Shown here piece by piece: positions 46,201 to 58,300 of a DNA stretch of 64,000 nt. The notes under the pieces are model-generated. The model did no database searches and was not told where the DNA came from. It worked only from the letters and a program-made list of their open reading frames with translations. Location of the stretch: NCBI GenBank assembly GCA_946894095.1, contig OX335644.1, forward strand, positions 11,203,595 to 11,267,594, in the 5' to 3' direction. This DNA comes from Incurvaria masculella. Taxonomy: Eukaryota; Arthropoda; Insecta; Lepidoptera; Incurvariidae. Every line of letters begins with the position of its first letter. Position 1 is the stretch's first letter. A program made the translations under genes and the position numbers.

Positions 46201-49200
46201 CCATTATTAATTAACAAACAATCGCCCATTGCAATGTAAAGTGTTCAACAACGACCCTGAGCGATGAGCACTGCTGTTTAGTCACCAAAAGATTCATCTT
46301 CCTCAGTCGGCACATCGACGTTAAATCTTTGTCGAGGAAGCTATTTTAATATTTAGGTGTTGTACAGAAACGGCGAAGAACTGAAAGTATAAGTAATGAA
46401 TTTAGCTCCGCAGAACCCCCAAATTCAACTGAATTGCAGTTAAAAGCCAGTGAAAACATAGACCTGGGAAAGATACTGGATCACTTGCAAAACATCTTGA
46501 TGAAACAGAAAAGTTCAAACCGTTCATGGAAAAAAAATAGAAAACAATGTATCTTGAGTTGGCTGTATCGTTAAAACTTTGAAAACGATGACAAAATATA
46601 ACACAGAGAGTCATTGCTATAGAAGTAGGTTCTTATTTATGTCCATTATGCTCCAAAGTAAAATGGGCGAAATTTCTATTCTAAAAGAAGTTTTGGAGTT
46701 CTGATGTATTGAAAGACTTGTTGTATTCTGAACGATTTATTAACCAGTGCTCGCATACTTATATGCTATGGAGCGGCCATGGCTTGCATAAATACGGAGC
46801 GCGTCGTGAAACACCTCTCATTTCATTGGCCGACGTCATGGCGGTGTCGCGCGCGCTGTGCGCTCGCTACAGAAGCAAGAATCCAGCTTCAAGCTCTTTT
46901 AGCCAGATGGAATGTCGACTCGCTAGGCCGGAGTGAAACGCGTGCGTACTGGTAGAAGGGCGTATATTCACTGAATGAATGCGGGCGCGCGTTTATAAGC
47001 ATGCCGCCACACTCTTTTAGACCATACAGCAAGTAAGATTCTAAATGTTGTTAGCAGGGATCTAGTAGGAACTTATCAGACGCTGTTAGTATCTAGGGTG
47101 TTAATGACTCTAGATGGTCAGAGTACCTATAATCAACCTGTTAATGGTGATGAAGAGGACGACAATGCATTGTCTTTTTTTTGGTAAATTTCTTACTCAT
47201 TCAATTAACCTGCGACTGCTAAGCGTTATGGAGTAATAAGACACCTTCATCAACTATTTTGTGTTTGCCTATTTCCTCAAGAACGAGACCACTAAAATAG
47301 TCAAAAATTAAATGGCAACCCTAGAGGCTGAAAATAAAATTTGTAGACAAACCAAAGGTACTCTCAACATACTATGGTGCCTTATGAGCGAATTTGCGTA
47401 CTATCGCTGATCTATCAAGCAAAATTACGTTTGAAAACTCTCGGGTATAGGTTTGAGGAAAGCCTCCTGCCAACGGACACTTTCATATCCATTCGTTTGC
47501 AAAACGGTTCGTTTCCAAAAGCCTAACGTAAACTACAAGGGGGCGCTCTGACTACCCGCGGCGGGTGCTGCTATTTTTCATAGTAAATGTTATTTACTAC
47601 AATCAAGATAACTTTTAATACCGAATAACCATTACCAATTCTTACAAAATCCTACATCTGGCGTTGTTCTGTCCGTCTTTTCGCTTACAATTTAACAATT
47701 GATTTCCTGATTTGACTCCGTATGTATATATGTAAAGGTTCATTCTTCCTATCAATTATAGGCCATTTAACATCATGGAAAGTTACTTTAAGCGGTGAGC
47801 ATTAGGGTTAAATTTGGAAAATACATCCACAGTTTTTCATCCGACATTAACGCGGGCGGAGCTGTCGGTGTTTTAGGTTTTGTAAAAAACGTTGTGGAGG
47901 ATTGTATTCATGACAGAAACAATCAAATATATCGAAATGAAACCGTTTTAGGACAACATATTAAAAACATATATAAATGTAAATATAACAAACACGGGGA
48001 CGCTCGAGGACACGATTTTAACAAATTTATATACTTAATGGCATGCTTAATCAATATTTAGTATAAAGAGCAAAGATTCTATCAAGCATTTTGAGAAAAA
48101 GCATTAAGTCCTCATTTGTCCATAGTAAAATAACGAAAAATTACTGTAACTCTTAAAATAAAGAATAAAATGGAAATTCGTCAAGAATAAAATACGTTTG
48201 TAATAGACTGAAGAAGACTTTGGCATACTTCGTTTTCTTCAATTCTACAAGAAAATCGGATGTCCCTGATTTTACGGTTTCGCCCCACTGTGGCGGCGGT
48301 TGCAGCCACCGCGGTCGCTACCGAATTATTATTTTGGACGAAATGTTTTCTTGATTTATGTGTAGTAATATGTACGTTTGCTTGTGATAAGTAATTCCAC
48401 GGATCTTTGTATTCCTTTCACTTCGATTTTTATACCTTTTGACCTTGGATATCGGCATTTTGTCGCATTGCAAAGCCTGTAGATGGCGCGCACGCTCGGA
48501 TGTCGAGTCGACCACAGACTGACACGCAGTAGGGCATCACCGAGCGGATAGGGTGGATGTTACGTGGTACGCGGGGAAAAGCTGATGGTGCGTCTATTGC
48601 TTTATGTACGTCAATGGTCATAGTACTGACAGCCCAAAGACCATTCAAAGACAACTCTAACGTTTTTGTCAGGGGTTAGGCAAAGGACCTTGCCATACAG
48701 CCGTCATGTTAACTAAACACTAAATATTGTTACAAAATTCGCGGGGCTTATGTACAAAAACAACCAGATTTTGATTGCAGGTCCCTTGTGTTCACGGTGT
48801 TGACCCGCGAGCTGTGGGACGATCGGACGCGCCTGCACGAGGCCTTGCTGCACGCGGACGAGGCGGGGCGCGGCGCGCTCACGCGGCACCGGCTGCGGCA
48901 GTTGCTGCGCGCCTGCCGCCTGCCGCTGCCCGACGACCTCATGGACTGTCTGCTGAACGTGTGAGTCTCTTCAATTGGGTGTGCTGTACGCTCGGGAAGA
49001 CGTATCATAAATCTGTAAATGAATCCACACGCACTGCGTCTTTGCCGAAGGGAACGGAGTTGGGAAGTTGTGCAGAAACGATGTTTTCGACCAATTTTGT
49101 TTCCGAGCGCCACTTCCACATACGGTTATCCCTTCGGTAGAGTAAGGTTCAGCTAGGTACAAGCATAAGATACGCTGCAGTGCGTGGAATTCGGCTATTA

Positions 49201-50163
49201 TTTAGGTTTTCTGGAGTGAAAGGTACTGATTTTTGGTCCGTATGTTAAATTTGGACACGATTAACGATAATAGTGTTATTTTATATCATCGCGAATGAAT
49301 TCAGCTTCTACAATCATATGAATGTTCCAAGCATCTGTATTGGGATAAATATATTTTGCTTAAATTACCTCCACGGTCGCCCGTACGCCCGCCGAGAGAT
49401 TTGAATGAATACCACTCTGACCGAATTCTTCAGCCTCGACAAGGACGACGACTGCAACATCCGCTACGAGGACCTGCTCGGGTTCCTAGACTTCAAGACG
49501 CGCCCCGTCACCGCCGGCGTCGCCGAGGAGGAGTTACGGCGCCTCGTGCGTCACGCGCCGCCGCTGAAGGACACGGAGGTGACCACAGAACATATAATAT
49601 TGGAGGTGGCGACAACCGCCTCGTTACTTAAGTGGGATTACTTTGTCATTCTCAAGGCTTCTTGCCCTCATAAAAGTATCACTAAGGTAAAGGGTTCAAT
49701 TATTTTTTTATTGATGGGGAGTGTACTTCCTAGTGATTTGCATTGATATCAAATTATGAACATACCTATCTTGAAAATAAAACAGGGTAACAATGATTGA
49801 TGATTTCTTTTTTTTTTCTTTATATCTTTTTTATGATTATATCTTTGCATAGGTGTACACTGAACTCATGTTTGGCAACCCTATACCGAAAAAGGTTTGG
49901 GTGCGACCAGCGTTAGATTTGCAAATATGCTTAATGGGCCGTGGCCTATGGGTGGACTTTAGCTTAGATCTTCACGTCAGTATTTACCGTAGCATTATTG
50001 TACTAAGGCAACCAAGATACGTGTCAAGTGTGCTCATAGGAATGCGGATTTTGTATTGCAGTGTCTGGAGTGGGAGTGCGCGGATATTTTGATATCTGAG
50101 GGCTACGTCAACTGGAGCGCATTCCTGTGCAAACTCAACCTCGAACCTGTCCCTAAGGAGTAA
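34259..50163 (+). CDS. EFHC2: EF-hand domain-containing family member C2-like axonemal protein
   Basis: Sixteen exons: 34259-34315, 35118-35273, 36510-36657, 37138-37250, 37915-38007, 38510-38592, 38695-38851, 39375-39537, 40148-40331, 40886-41039, 42113-42301, 42867-43012, 43626-43742, 48781-48960, 49434-49578, 50062-50163. All phases agree, giving 728 residues (human EFHC2 749). EFHC proteins are microtubule inner proteins of ciliary doublets; insects have cilia only in sperm and sensory neurons. Features: LPLLPG at the N-terminus; three DM10 domains at about 70-180, 215-325 and 395-500, each with a (D/N)C(D/N)xFTR-like or ADEYALRYM block; and a C-terminal EF-hand-like loop DKDDDCNIRYED (about 648-660) with Asp instead of Glu at the last position. 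Some donors (GTTGTC, GTCTCG, GTCCCC, GTCACC) are weak. Exon 15 must start at 49434 because a TGA lies just before the tempting ATG at 49405. Confidence 0.92.
34646..34968. repeat. MITE family 4, copy B (internally deleted)
   Basis: Bounded by TTAAGGTGGGCCATCCCGC and CGGGTTGTGCCACCTTAA, with TTAA at both outer edges, as for piggyBac-type target duplications. It lies in EFHC2 intron 1, 149 nt upstream of exon 2. An antisense ORF running across it into exon 2 is a by-product. Confidence 0.65.
35391..35896. repeat. MITE family 4, copy C with outer element start
   Basis: It begins with the outer phrase agtgctgatttattttaatt, then gaggtggaccatcccgctca, and runs collinear with copy A until gaaacagagaaggtc, where the right end is lost. 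It lies in EFHC2 intron 2. Confidence 0.6.
41066..41590. repeat. Foldback element in EFHC2 intron 10
   Basis: The left arm has gataaggtaaatggctgaat and ccaagtggttgcgttatcta. The right arm contains the inverse, tagataacgcaaccacttgg and ttcagccatttacgctatcg. The arms are about 100 bp with a 290-nt AT-rich centre. Confidence 0.6.
41745..42047 (-). repeat. SINE (minus orientation) in EFHC2 intron 10
   Basis: It reads backwards through gaattaggtgtcatgccagg, ctacattgaactgggtggaa and acgaaatgcatttatcc, ending at a gcgccactaagctacga head remnant. Exon 11 starts 66 nt later. Confidence 0.65.
43192..43368 (-). repeat. GACG-microsatellite element, copy 2
   Basis: Reverse-oriented relative to 12203-12535: gggctccgtacccaaagggt, then ttactaagcctccgctgtcc with a short GTCC run, ending cgtgtgcgagtccgactcgc. 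It lies in EFHC2 intron 12. Confidence 0.7.
45001..48293. mobile_element. 3.3-kb element with about 230-bp terminal inverted repeats
   Basis: The left end begins CCACAGTGGGGCGAAA and the right end is its inverse, TTTCGCCCCACTGTGG. The similarity continues inward for about 230 bp on each side (for instance gaagaaaacgaaatatgcca at left and the inverse of tggcatacttcgttttcttc at right). The whole element lies in EFHC2 intron 13. The interior carries short open stretches (46361-46600; 47795-48061 with GGAVGVLGFVKNVVEDCIHD) that I do not recognise and that could be a decayed transposase or cargo. The CAC-type ends suggest Transib or CMC-like cut-and-paste elements. Flanking bases show no clean target duplication, so the class stays open. 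Confidence 0.65.
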
Positions 50164-52315
50164 ACTAACACGTCTTTTTTTGGTTACGACTTCATTAATA
50201 TGCTTGCATCTATAGACATGGGTGCGTCAAGGGGGGGAGCTGTCTCCCCCAGAGCTTCATGTGATCTGATTTTACATACAATTCATAATTTTCCCATTCT
50301 CCATATACCAACTTGCCATCGGCTGGCGACGCCACTGTCTATAGATACAGGTATGTTTTTTACTTAGTTATAAAATGCTCGGAAAAGAGGTGACGACTTG
50401 TTTTATGAGACTGATTTAAAAAAAATGCTCCTTTTGCAGTAAAACATAAAAAAGCATTTTTGAAATGGTATTTTCGTTTAATTTACATTCATCTCGAAAT
50501 AAATAGGTGCCTATGCGTAAGAGGCCAATTCACAGTACATACATCACTCTGCAGATTAAACTTACCTTACGAACTAAGTAGGTATTCATCCATCGTCTGT
50601 AATACATTAAAGATTTACGAAATCATATCACAAGTGTACATAATCAAATAAATAAGAAATCGAATGTGCATTTACATTTTTATGGATCGCCAATCTGTTT
50701 TTCCTCTTCAAAATGTCAACTACCTATACATTTTACATGTTCTCTGCAATTCTTTCCAGTCTTGCACGGGTATATAACTTCGTGATACAGTTCACGTTTG
50801 GCAAACCTTCGAAACACTCGGGAATTGTATCAGAAGTGGAATCGGGTAGAACTAATTTATAACTTATGTAAATGGCACACAGTATTCACTTCTGTGTTAA
50901 TGATAACTTCATTATAGGCTAAAAATAGGATTCTTGCCAAAGTGGTGAACATCCCAAAATACCATACATGACACATTTGCTTATGAACAGAACCTACAAA
51001 CTAGCATAATTTACATATATACAGATTGAGAGGACATTAAATAATTTTTAGGGAGATGAATTGATTAGTAGAAATACAAAGATCCTAGGTCACCACATGT
51101 CTTTGACTCGTTCCGTCGCTGGGATCTGTGGTCGCAGTCTGCAACAAAAGTTTTTATTCAGATACATGGAATCCCAAATATGCACATATGTAGGTAGGTT
51201 TTTGCTGTGTGGCATCTGGCGCATAATAAAAAGAAAACAAGTGGGCCCACTGCATATACTCGCGTACATGTCGTAAAAAGCGACTAATTAGACAGCTCGT
51301 GGTGTAGGGGCTACAGGACTTTCATGCGAGAGCTTATGGGTTCAAATCCTCGTCCCGGTCATGCACCACTCTCTCTTTTCGAGTTGGATAAATGCATTTC
51401 GTCATGAATGTGAGCGGTTCCATGGTTCCGGAATCTACGTATATATATATATATATCCCCTTACCTTACTAAAGGTCCCCTTACCCTACAGGGTTAAGCC
51501 CACCCGTGTTGGTACCAACACATTGGAAGAAACTATGGTTGAACCGGCAATGGTTGAATTTTCCGTGTTTTCCATCCAGTTCAGTGTAGCCGTGCTCATA
51601 AAGGGAAGGTCCTGGCATGGCACCTAGTTTCTTCGGGAATGTGGTGTATTAGGCCAATGTCATGATGGTAGTTGTGTCGTATTAGTATCCATGCTAGTGG
51701 TAGACCGTAAGGTCTACTGGGTACCCCATCATATTCGGTGATAAGTGTGCCGCCAAGCAGTTCGCTATGTTTCGGCGTGTATTCTAAGGACCCAGTAGCA
51801 GGAGGGTCGAGTGACTCTAAATCCTAATCACGCTTTGAAATATGGGATCAAAACGATGACCAGGGAGAGCAGGTAACGTGCGTGCTCCACTGCCCGCCTG
51901 CCCGTTAATTCAGGGACCCGTCCCTGACTAATCAACACATACGGCTGCCGCATACTTTACTCATAATGAAAACAGTTTGTGTTATGTCTTATATTCGAAA
52001 AATAAAAGACAATAATGTATTGTACACCCTTAACATTTTAATAATATGTTTAATTGATGTACAAATGCTGCCTTACTAATAAACATTTATACCATTTCCG
52101 GTATTTCTTGCGTAGTAATAGCGACGGCACAATTTTTATTTTTAAGGCAGATAGTACATATATATAGGTATGCACAGTTTACACAAAAGTTGAGGCTATA
52201 ACTAATTAATTAGCCAGAATTTTGCTATACATCGTGTAGCAAACGAATAGAACGATTACGGTTGTATTGGTAAGGCTGTAAGTGTAAAATAGCTAAACAT
52301 TGAAAAAAGAAGTGG
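50164..52315. other. Intergenic gap between EFHC2 and mol (convergent)
   Basis: It should hold the 3' UTRs of EFHC2 (+) and mol (-). A SINE lies at 51290-51695. The stretch 51700-51960 has a small hairpin (agaccgtaaggtct) and a GC-richer block that looks repeat-derived, but I cannot name it. No coding exon is seen. Confidence 0.5.
51290..51695 (+). repeat. tRNA-derived SINE with internal TA microsatellite
   Basis: Head: ctcgtggtgtaggggctaca and gggttcaaatcctcgtcccg. The body is interrupted at about 51440-51455 by a TA run, then continues with ttccgtgttttccatccagt and aaggtcctggcatggcacct. Confidence 0.75.
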
Positions 52316-55300
52316 TCACCTATGGGGAGGTGTTCCAGCGCCGGATGCAGCTAGCGGAGACATCTTCATGCCCCCCGAAGCTGCCGCCGTGCTGGAAGCG
52401 AAGCTCGACGCGGAATCCGCCCTGAAACACATTGTTTCAGGGCGAGGTTACATATAATTCAACCTAACACTGCTTTTTTCTAGATAACGAATGACAGCTG
52501 ACACGTGAAAACATTTAGTATGCGAACTGTTATATACTGGCCACGCACAATCCAGACATGTGAAGTTTAGAGAAATGACACCTATCTTCATTACAAAATG
52601 TCAATGAAAATAAAACCGTTTTCTCCTCAAATTGTGTTTGCAATAATCTGGCGACGAGGATGACCACAATGGATACAAGAAAACTAAAGAAAACACGCGC
52701 CTCACTACGGGGTATATTAACCAAACTAGAAAACTATTTACAAACTCAAGAAACACTTTCATACGAAGAAACCCAAACAAGACTTGAATCGCTCCAAGAA
52801 ACACTACGGAAATTACAGGAAGCACAGCATACAATAGAACTGGAAACACCAGACGATGCACTACAGGACGAGATAGAAACCAGGTACGAATTTGAAGAAA
52901 CATTCACAAAATTAAAAACAAAAATTTTAATATTACAAAATAGAAGCCACCAACCTACGGCGCCCCTACAAACACTGACATTACAGTCACAACCGAATAT
53001 GAACGCACAGCAAGAACGAGGCCCAAAAATGAATTTGCAACCTCTTCAAGAAAAAGAAACCTTTAAAAACTTTACTAAAAGACTAACTATATATTTCTTA
53101 ATCAACATGATCGAAGACGCTAAAATGAAAGTGTACTACTTACTTTCCGCTTTATCACCGGAATTACACGAGAAATTACATGATTTGTGTTCCCCGGATG
53201 ACCCACTCGATATGAATTTCATGGAACTAACAAAGATACTAGACGAATATGTAGACCCAAAACCTAGCATATGGGCATTACAACATAAATTTATAACGCG
53301 CATGCAATGCGAAGATGAATCTGTGGCAACATACGCCTCAGAATTGAAGAAACTTTCCATCAACTGCCATTCAAATGTCAAAATTGTCAGAAACACACTC
53401 TAGAAAGCTTCCTAGCCCTACAATTTATTCGAGGATTGAAAGACAGTGATATTCGAACAAAAATTATGCAAGAAAGAGACACACCACCATTTGCAGAATT
53501 AGTACAAATTGCTACATCTATAGAATTGGGAAAATCGGAGAACATAAGAATATCTGCCGACATTAACAAATATGCTGACACAGTAAACAGAATCACGAAC
53601 TCATCCAATACACCTAATTATCAACGAACGTCAATCTCACAACCAAGGAAACAGCTATCTTATCCGATCAACATAAGAGATTTAAAAGGGAAATGCTTTC
53701 GATGTGGCAAGGATGACCATCGTGCTAACGAGTGTGGGGCTATCAAATCTACTTGCCTGAGATGTAAGAAAACTGGTCACCTAGCGCGAGTCTGCCTGCA
53801 ACATAAGCTAAATAACAATCAACTAGACGACCATACAAGTAACATGAGTAATGAAAGTATGGGGGAGATAAACCTCATTAAAAGTGAAATTTCTGAAAAA
53901 TATATGATCACTGTAAAAATAGAGAACAAACCAGTTTGCATGGAGTTTGACACGGGGGCAACTTTGTCATCGATGTCACTCAAGCATTACAAAGACCTAA
54001 ACATACGAAACACAATATTCAAAACCGAAATGAAATTAAGAACATACACAGGCGAAATCATCAAACCTGCAGGGGTAACATACATCAAAGGAACTTATAG
54101 AGACCAGACTTTCAATGGAAAGTTATACATCATCAATCAGAATGTTGACCCTATCTTTGGCAGAAGCTGGATGAAGGAAATAAACGTGAAACTAGCAGAC
54201 ATGAGATTACTTCAAACTACCGAACGACCCACCAAACTGGACGAACTACTAGGAGAATATTCAACAACAGTATTTAGATCCGACTTAGGAAAAATACCCA
54301 ACTACCGAGCTCATTTACATCTTAAGGATAACACGCAACCTATCTTCATAAAAGCTCGACGCATACCGTATGCCTTAAAAGAAAAGGTTGATAAGGAAAT
54401 TGAACGACTATGTGAAGCAGGAGTCATCAGCAAGGTAGATCACTCAGATTGGGGCACCCCAATCGTACCAATCGTGAAACCAAACGGTAGCATTCGACTT
54501 TGTGCAGACTACAAAGTCACTCTTAACAAAGTCATCAAGGACGAACAATACCCCATTCCTATAATAGAGGATATATTTACAGAAATGAACGGAGGTAAGT
54601 ACTTCTGTACCTTAGATATTACCCAGGCCTACCTCAATATGGAAATGGATGAAGAAAGTGCCCTTTTACAAACATTAAACACACACAAAGGTACTTACAA
54701 AGTCAATCGCTTGATGTTTGGAATCAAAGTAGCACCGAGCCTTTGGCAGAAATTTATGGACCAACTACTTCAGGGACTAGACGGAGTCAAATGCTTTTTT
54801 GACGATATTATTATTCAAGGAGCCTCAGAAGATCAACTTTTAACTCGATTAAAACAGGTCTTACAGCGACTTAAAGAAAGTAACCTTCGCCTTAACAAAG
54901 ATAAATGCAATTTTTTTAAAAGTAACATTAACTACCTTGGACACACAATTGACAAAGACGGTTTGCATAAAAACCAAGACAAAATAAAGGCAATAATGAA
55001 TAAGGAAAGACCTACCAATGTAAACGAACTACGAACCTTCCTAGGGATGGCAAATTACTACCACAAATTTATACCGAACCTTTCATCTATAACGAGCTCC
55101 CTAAATCAATTATTAAAGAAAGAGAAAGATTTTATCTGGACGTCTAAATGCGAAGACAGTTTCAATAACATTAAGAATGAAATTGTGAGTGGAAGAGTTC
55201 TTATACATTTTGACCCAAGTAAGCCGCTAATACTAGCCACTGACGCTTCACCAACAGGATTAGGAGCTGTGCTGTCGCACAAATTACCAGATGGCTCAGA

Positions 55301-58300
55301 AAGACCAATCGCCTTTGCATCAAGATCACTTTCATCCAGCGAAAAGAAATACAGTCAAATCGATAAGGAAGCCACGGCTATCTACTGGGGCATAAAATAA
55401 ATCTTCCATTACTGTTACGGCCGAAAATTTACATTGATAACGGACCATAAGCCCCTTACATCAATTTTTCACCTGCATCAGACGTTACCACCTCTGAGCA
55501 CAATGAGATTATTCCATTATGCACATTTCTTATCAGGATTCAACTACGACGTAGAATACAGACCATCATCAAAGAATACAAACGCCGATTACCTATCAAG
55601 ATTTCCAGTAGAAATCGTAAAACCAACCTCAATAGACCAACATTGCGCATTCCAATTGCAACAGATTAATATTCTGGAAGTTCGACCAGATATTATAGCT
55701 TATGAAACAAAAAAAGATGAGGAACTAAAAACATTACTTGAAGCACTGCTAACAGGACAGTCATTAAAACAATATGGTTACAATGATAATGAATTTACAC
55801 TTCAAGATAACTGCATATTGAGAGGAACACGAGTGGTAATACCACAGACGTTACGCGCGCAAATACTTGAAGAACTACACGCCGGCCACATTGGCATGCT
55901 TAAAATGAAATTACTCGCACGCAGCTACATATACTGGAAAAATATCGATAAAGACATCATGGAGAAGGTGAAATCCTGTAGAGCGTGCCGATTGGAACAA
56001 AATGAATCTCCAAAAGCACCTTTACACCACTGGGAACAACCTACTGGTCCCTGGCAAAGACTACACATCGATTTTGCGGGCCCAATCCTAGGACAGCAAC
56101 TTCTAATAATTGTAGACGCTTTCACAAAGTGGGTCGAAGTTTTCCCAACAAAAACTACCACAAGTTCCTGGTGCATCCTTAAACTTAAGGAATTGTTTTG
56201 CACATTTGGTACACCATACACGTTGGTATCTGATAACGGACGGCAGTTTGTGTCTCAAGAATTTAAGAATTACCTCTCCAACTGCGGAGTGACACACAAG
56301 ACGTCTGCGCCGTACCACCCAGCCACCAACGGTCAAGCAGAACGGTACGTGCAAACCATTAAGAAATTACTACGCGCAATGGCAGGGGAGAAAAGCGATC
56401 TTAAAGATAAACTTCTTGTTCTAAAGACCAGACTCCGACGTACACCAAGTCAGAACGGACCGACTCCTTATGAACTGATGTTCAGTCGAGATGTAAGAAC
56501 AAAGTTGCACGTCATGTTCAGAGATCCGTCCGCACCGAAGACGTCCATGTCGAACAATACTACACCTCCTACCCGGTCATATATAGTAGGCGACCGAATA
56601 CAGGCGAGGGCTTACTCCGACCCGAAAATAAGATGGGGATTCGGCACGATAGTACGCCGGCTAGGTCGACTACATTATGAAGTGAAGACCGATGGGGGAA
56701 CCTTGTGGCGCAGGCATCTAGAGCAGTTGCTGCCGGCTCCAAGAGTGCAGCAGCCAGGAATCGCCGCGGAGGACTGTTATATACTGGCCACGCACAATCC
56801 AGACATGTGAAGTTTAGAGAAATGACACCTATCTTCATTAAAAAATGTCAATGAAAATAAAACCGTTTCTCCTCAAATTGTGTTTGCAATACGAACCATA
56901 GACAAAGGTGCGGGGGAACGTTACTCCGAGTAATTCGCTACTATGAGTCACTGCGTGAGTCCACAAAGTATGTGCTCACCTGTCCATGGGGTGCGATGGG
57001 GTGCGGTGAAGAGTGGGTAGCGCCAGGGTGACTTGGGAACGCGCTCGTGCTGGAAGGCAGGGTGGTCGTGTCCACGCACGCTCGACTCATTCACCACGGA
57101 CACCGACACTTTGCCTTCACTGCGGGAGTCCTCAAAGTATGTGCTGACCGGTCCATGGGGTGGGGCAGCGGGCGGCGGTAGAGTGGGTAGCGCCAGTGTG
57201 ACTTTGGAACGCGCTCATGCTGGAAGGCAGGGTTGTCGCATCCGCGCACGCTCGACTCGTTCACCACGGACACCGACACAAGTATTTGCTCACCTGTCCA
57301 TGGGATGCGGCAGCGGGCGGCGGAAGAGTGGGTAGCGCCAGGGTGACTTGGGAACGCACTCATGCTGGAAGGCAGGGTGGTCGCATCCGCGCACGCTCGA
57401 CTCGTTCACCACGGACACCGACACAAGTATGTGCTCACCTGTCCATGGGATGTGGCAGCGGGCGGCGGAAGAGTGGGTAGCGCCAGGGTGACTTGGGAGC
57501 GCGCTCGTGCTGGAAGGCAGGGTTGTCACGTCCGCGCGCGCTCGACTCATTCACCACAGACACCGACACGTTGCCTTCGCTGTCGCGAGTCTTCGAAGAT
57601 AGCCGCCTGCAGGAAATATATTAGGTAAAAGTTATGCATTGCTAATGGGGTTAGTCATGTTGGATTAATAAGAATGGATTGCTTTCTTCCTAGGCTATAC
57701 TATAAGTATGTAGGTACGTAACTACACTTGTATGATCAGTTAACTCACAAGTAAGTATCCCTGAAAAGCTGTAATTCTGGAGAATTGCATATTGCACCTG
57801 CCACAACTCAACCTTTTCCAACCTAAACTAACCATGTCTATCTTCATTTACGTAACTTATTATTCAGCAAATAAGACGGTTCTTTCCATAGCTTATTTTG
57901 TACAATCACCAGTGCCTTAAGATACTTATAAGTTTTCGGTTTGTACAAGAGGATACGTCGCTTTCCTGCAACACTAGTCCAGAGTGGAAAGATATTAACC
58001 AACTAGGCAATTTTGACAGTGGGAAGGGGTGTTTTATGCTTCTGGTAAGGCGAATGTTCAAAGATGGTTACCCCTATCTCGTTAAAACCATTGATTCAAT
58101 CATAAAATTCTGTAAAACTTAAGATGTTATTGCTAACAGTCACAACAGAACGTCATTAGTGGTGAAAAGCAAGGGGTGGCTTGGTTGGATAAGTTGGCAG
58201 CGGTCGTGCGTGTCGTCTCACCCACCTGAGTATCCGAGAAGGCAGCGAGGCCTGGTTGGAGAGGTTGGCGCGCGTGCGGCCGGCGCGGCTCTTGCTGTGC

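Larger units (their letters stand above)
52528..56891 (+). mobile_element. Ty3/gypsy-type LTR retrotransposon, full length
   Basis: LTRs of about 117 bp at 52528-52645 and 56775-56891 begin TGTTATATACTGG and end TTTGCAATA. They differ by about one substitution and one single-base indel. Both sides are flanked by CGAAC, a perfect 5-bp target duplication, so the insertion is genuine and fairly recent. The first LTR is followed by a tggcgacgagg primer-binding-like stretch. Internal order is gag, protease, reverse transcriptase, RNase H, integrase, which defines Ty3/gypsy. It lies in the last intron of mol, antisense to that gene. Confidence 0.92.

Noticed and set aside
46709..46936. Short ORF in the interior of the 3.3-kb TIR element
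   Set aside because: 75 codons, no recognisable motif and no conserved neighbour; not enough to call a gene.
49405..49433. EFHC2 exon start at the ATG at 49405
   Set aside because: A TGA lies directly before it in frame, no AG acceptor fits there, and phase fails. The acceptor at 49431-49433 restores phase and matches the family.
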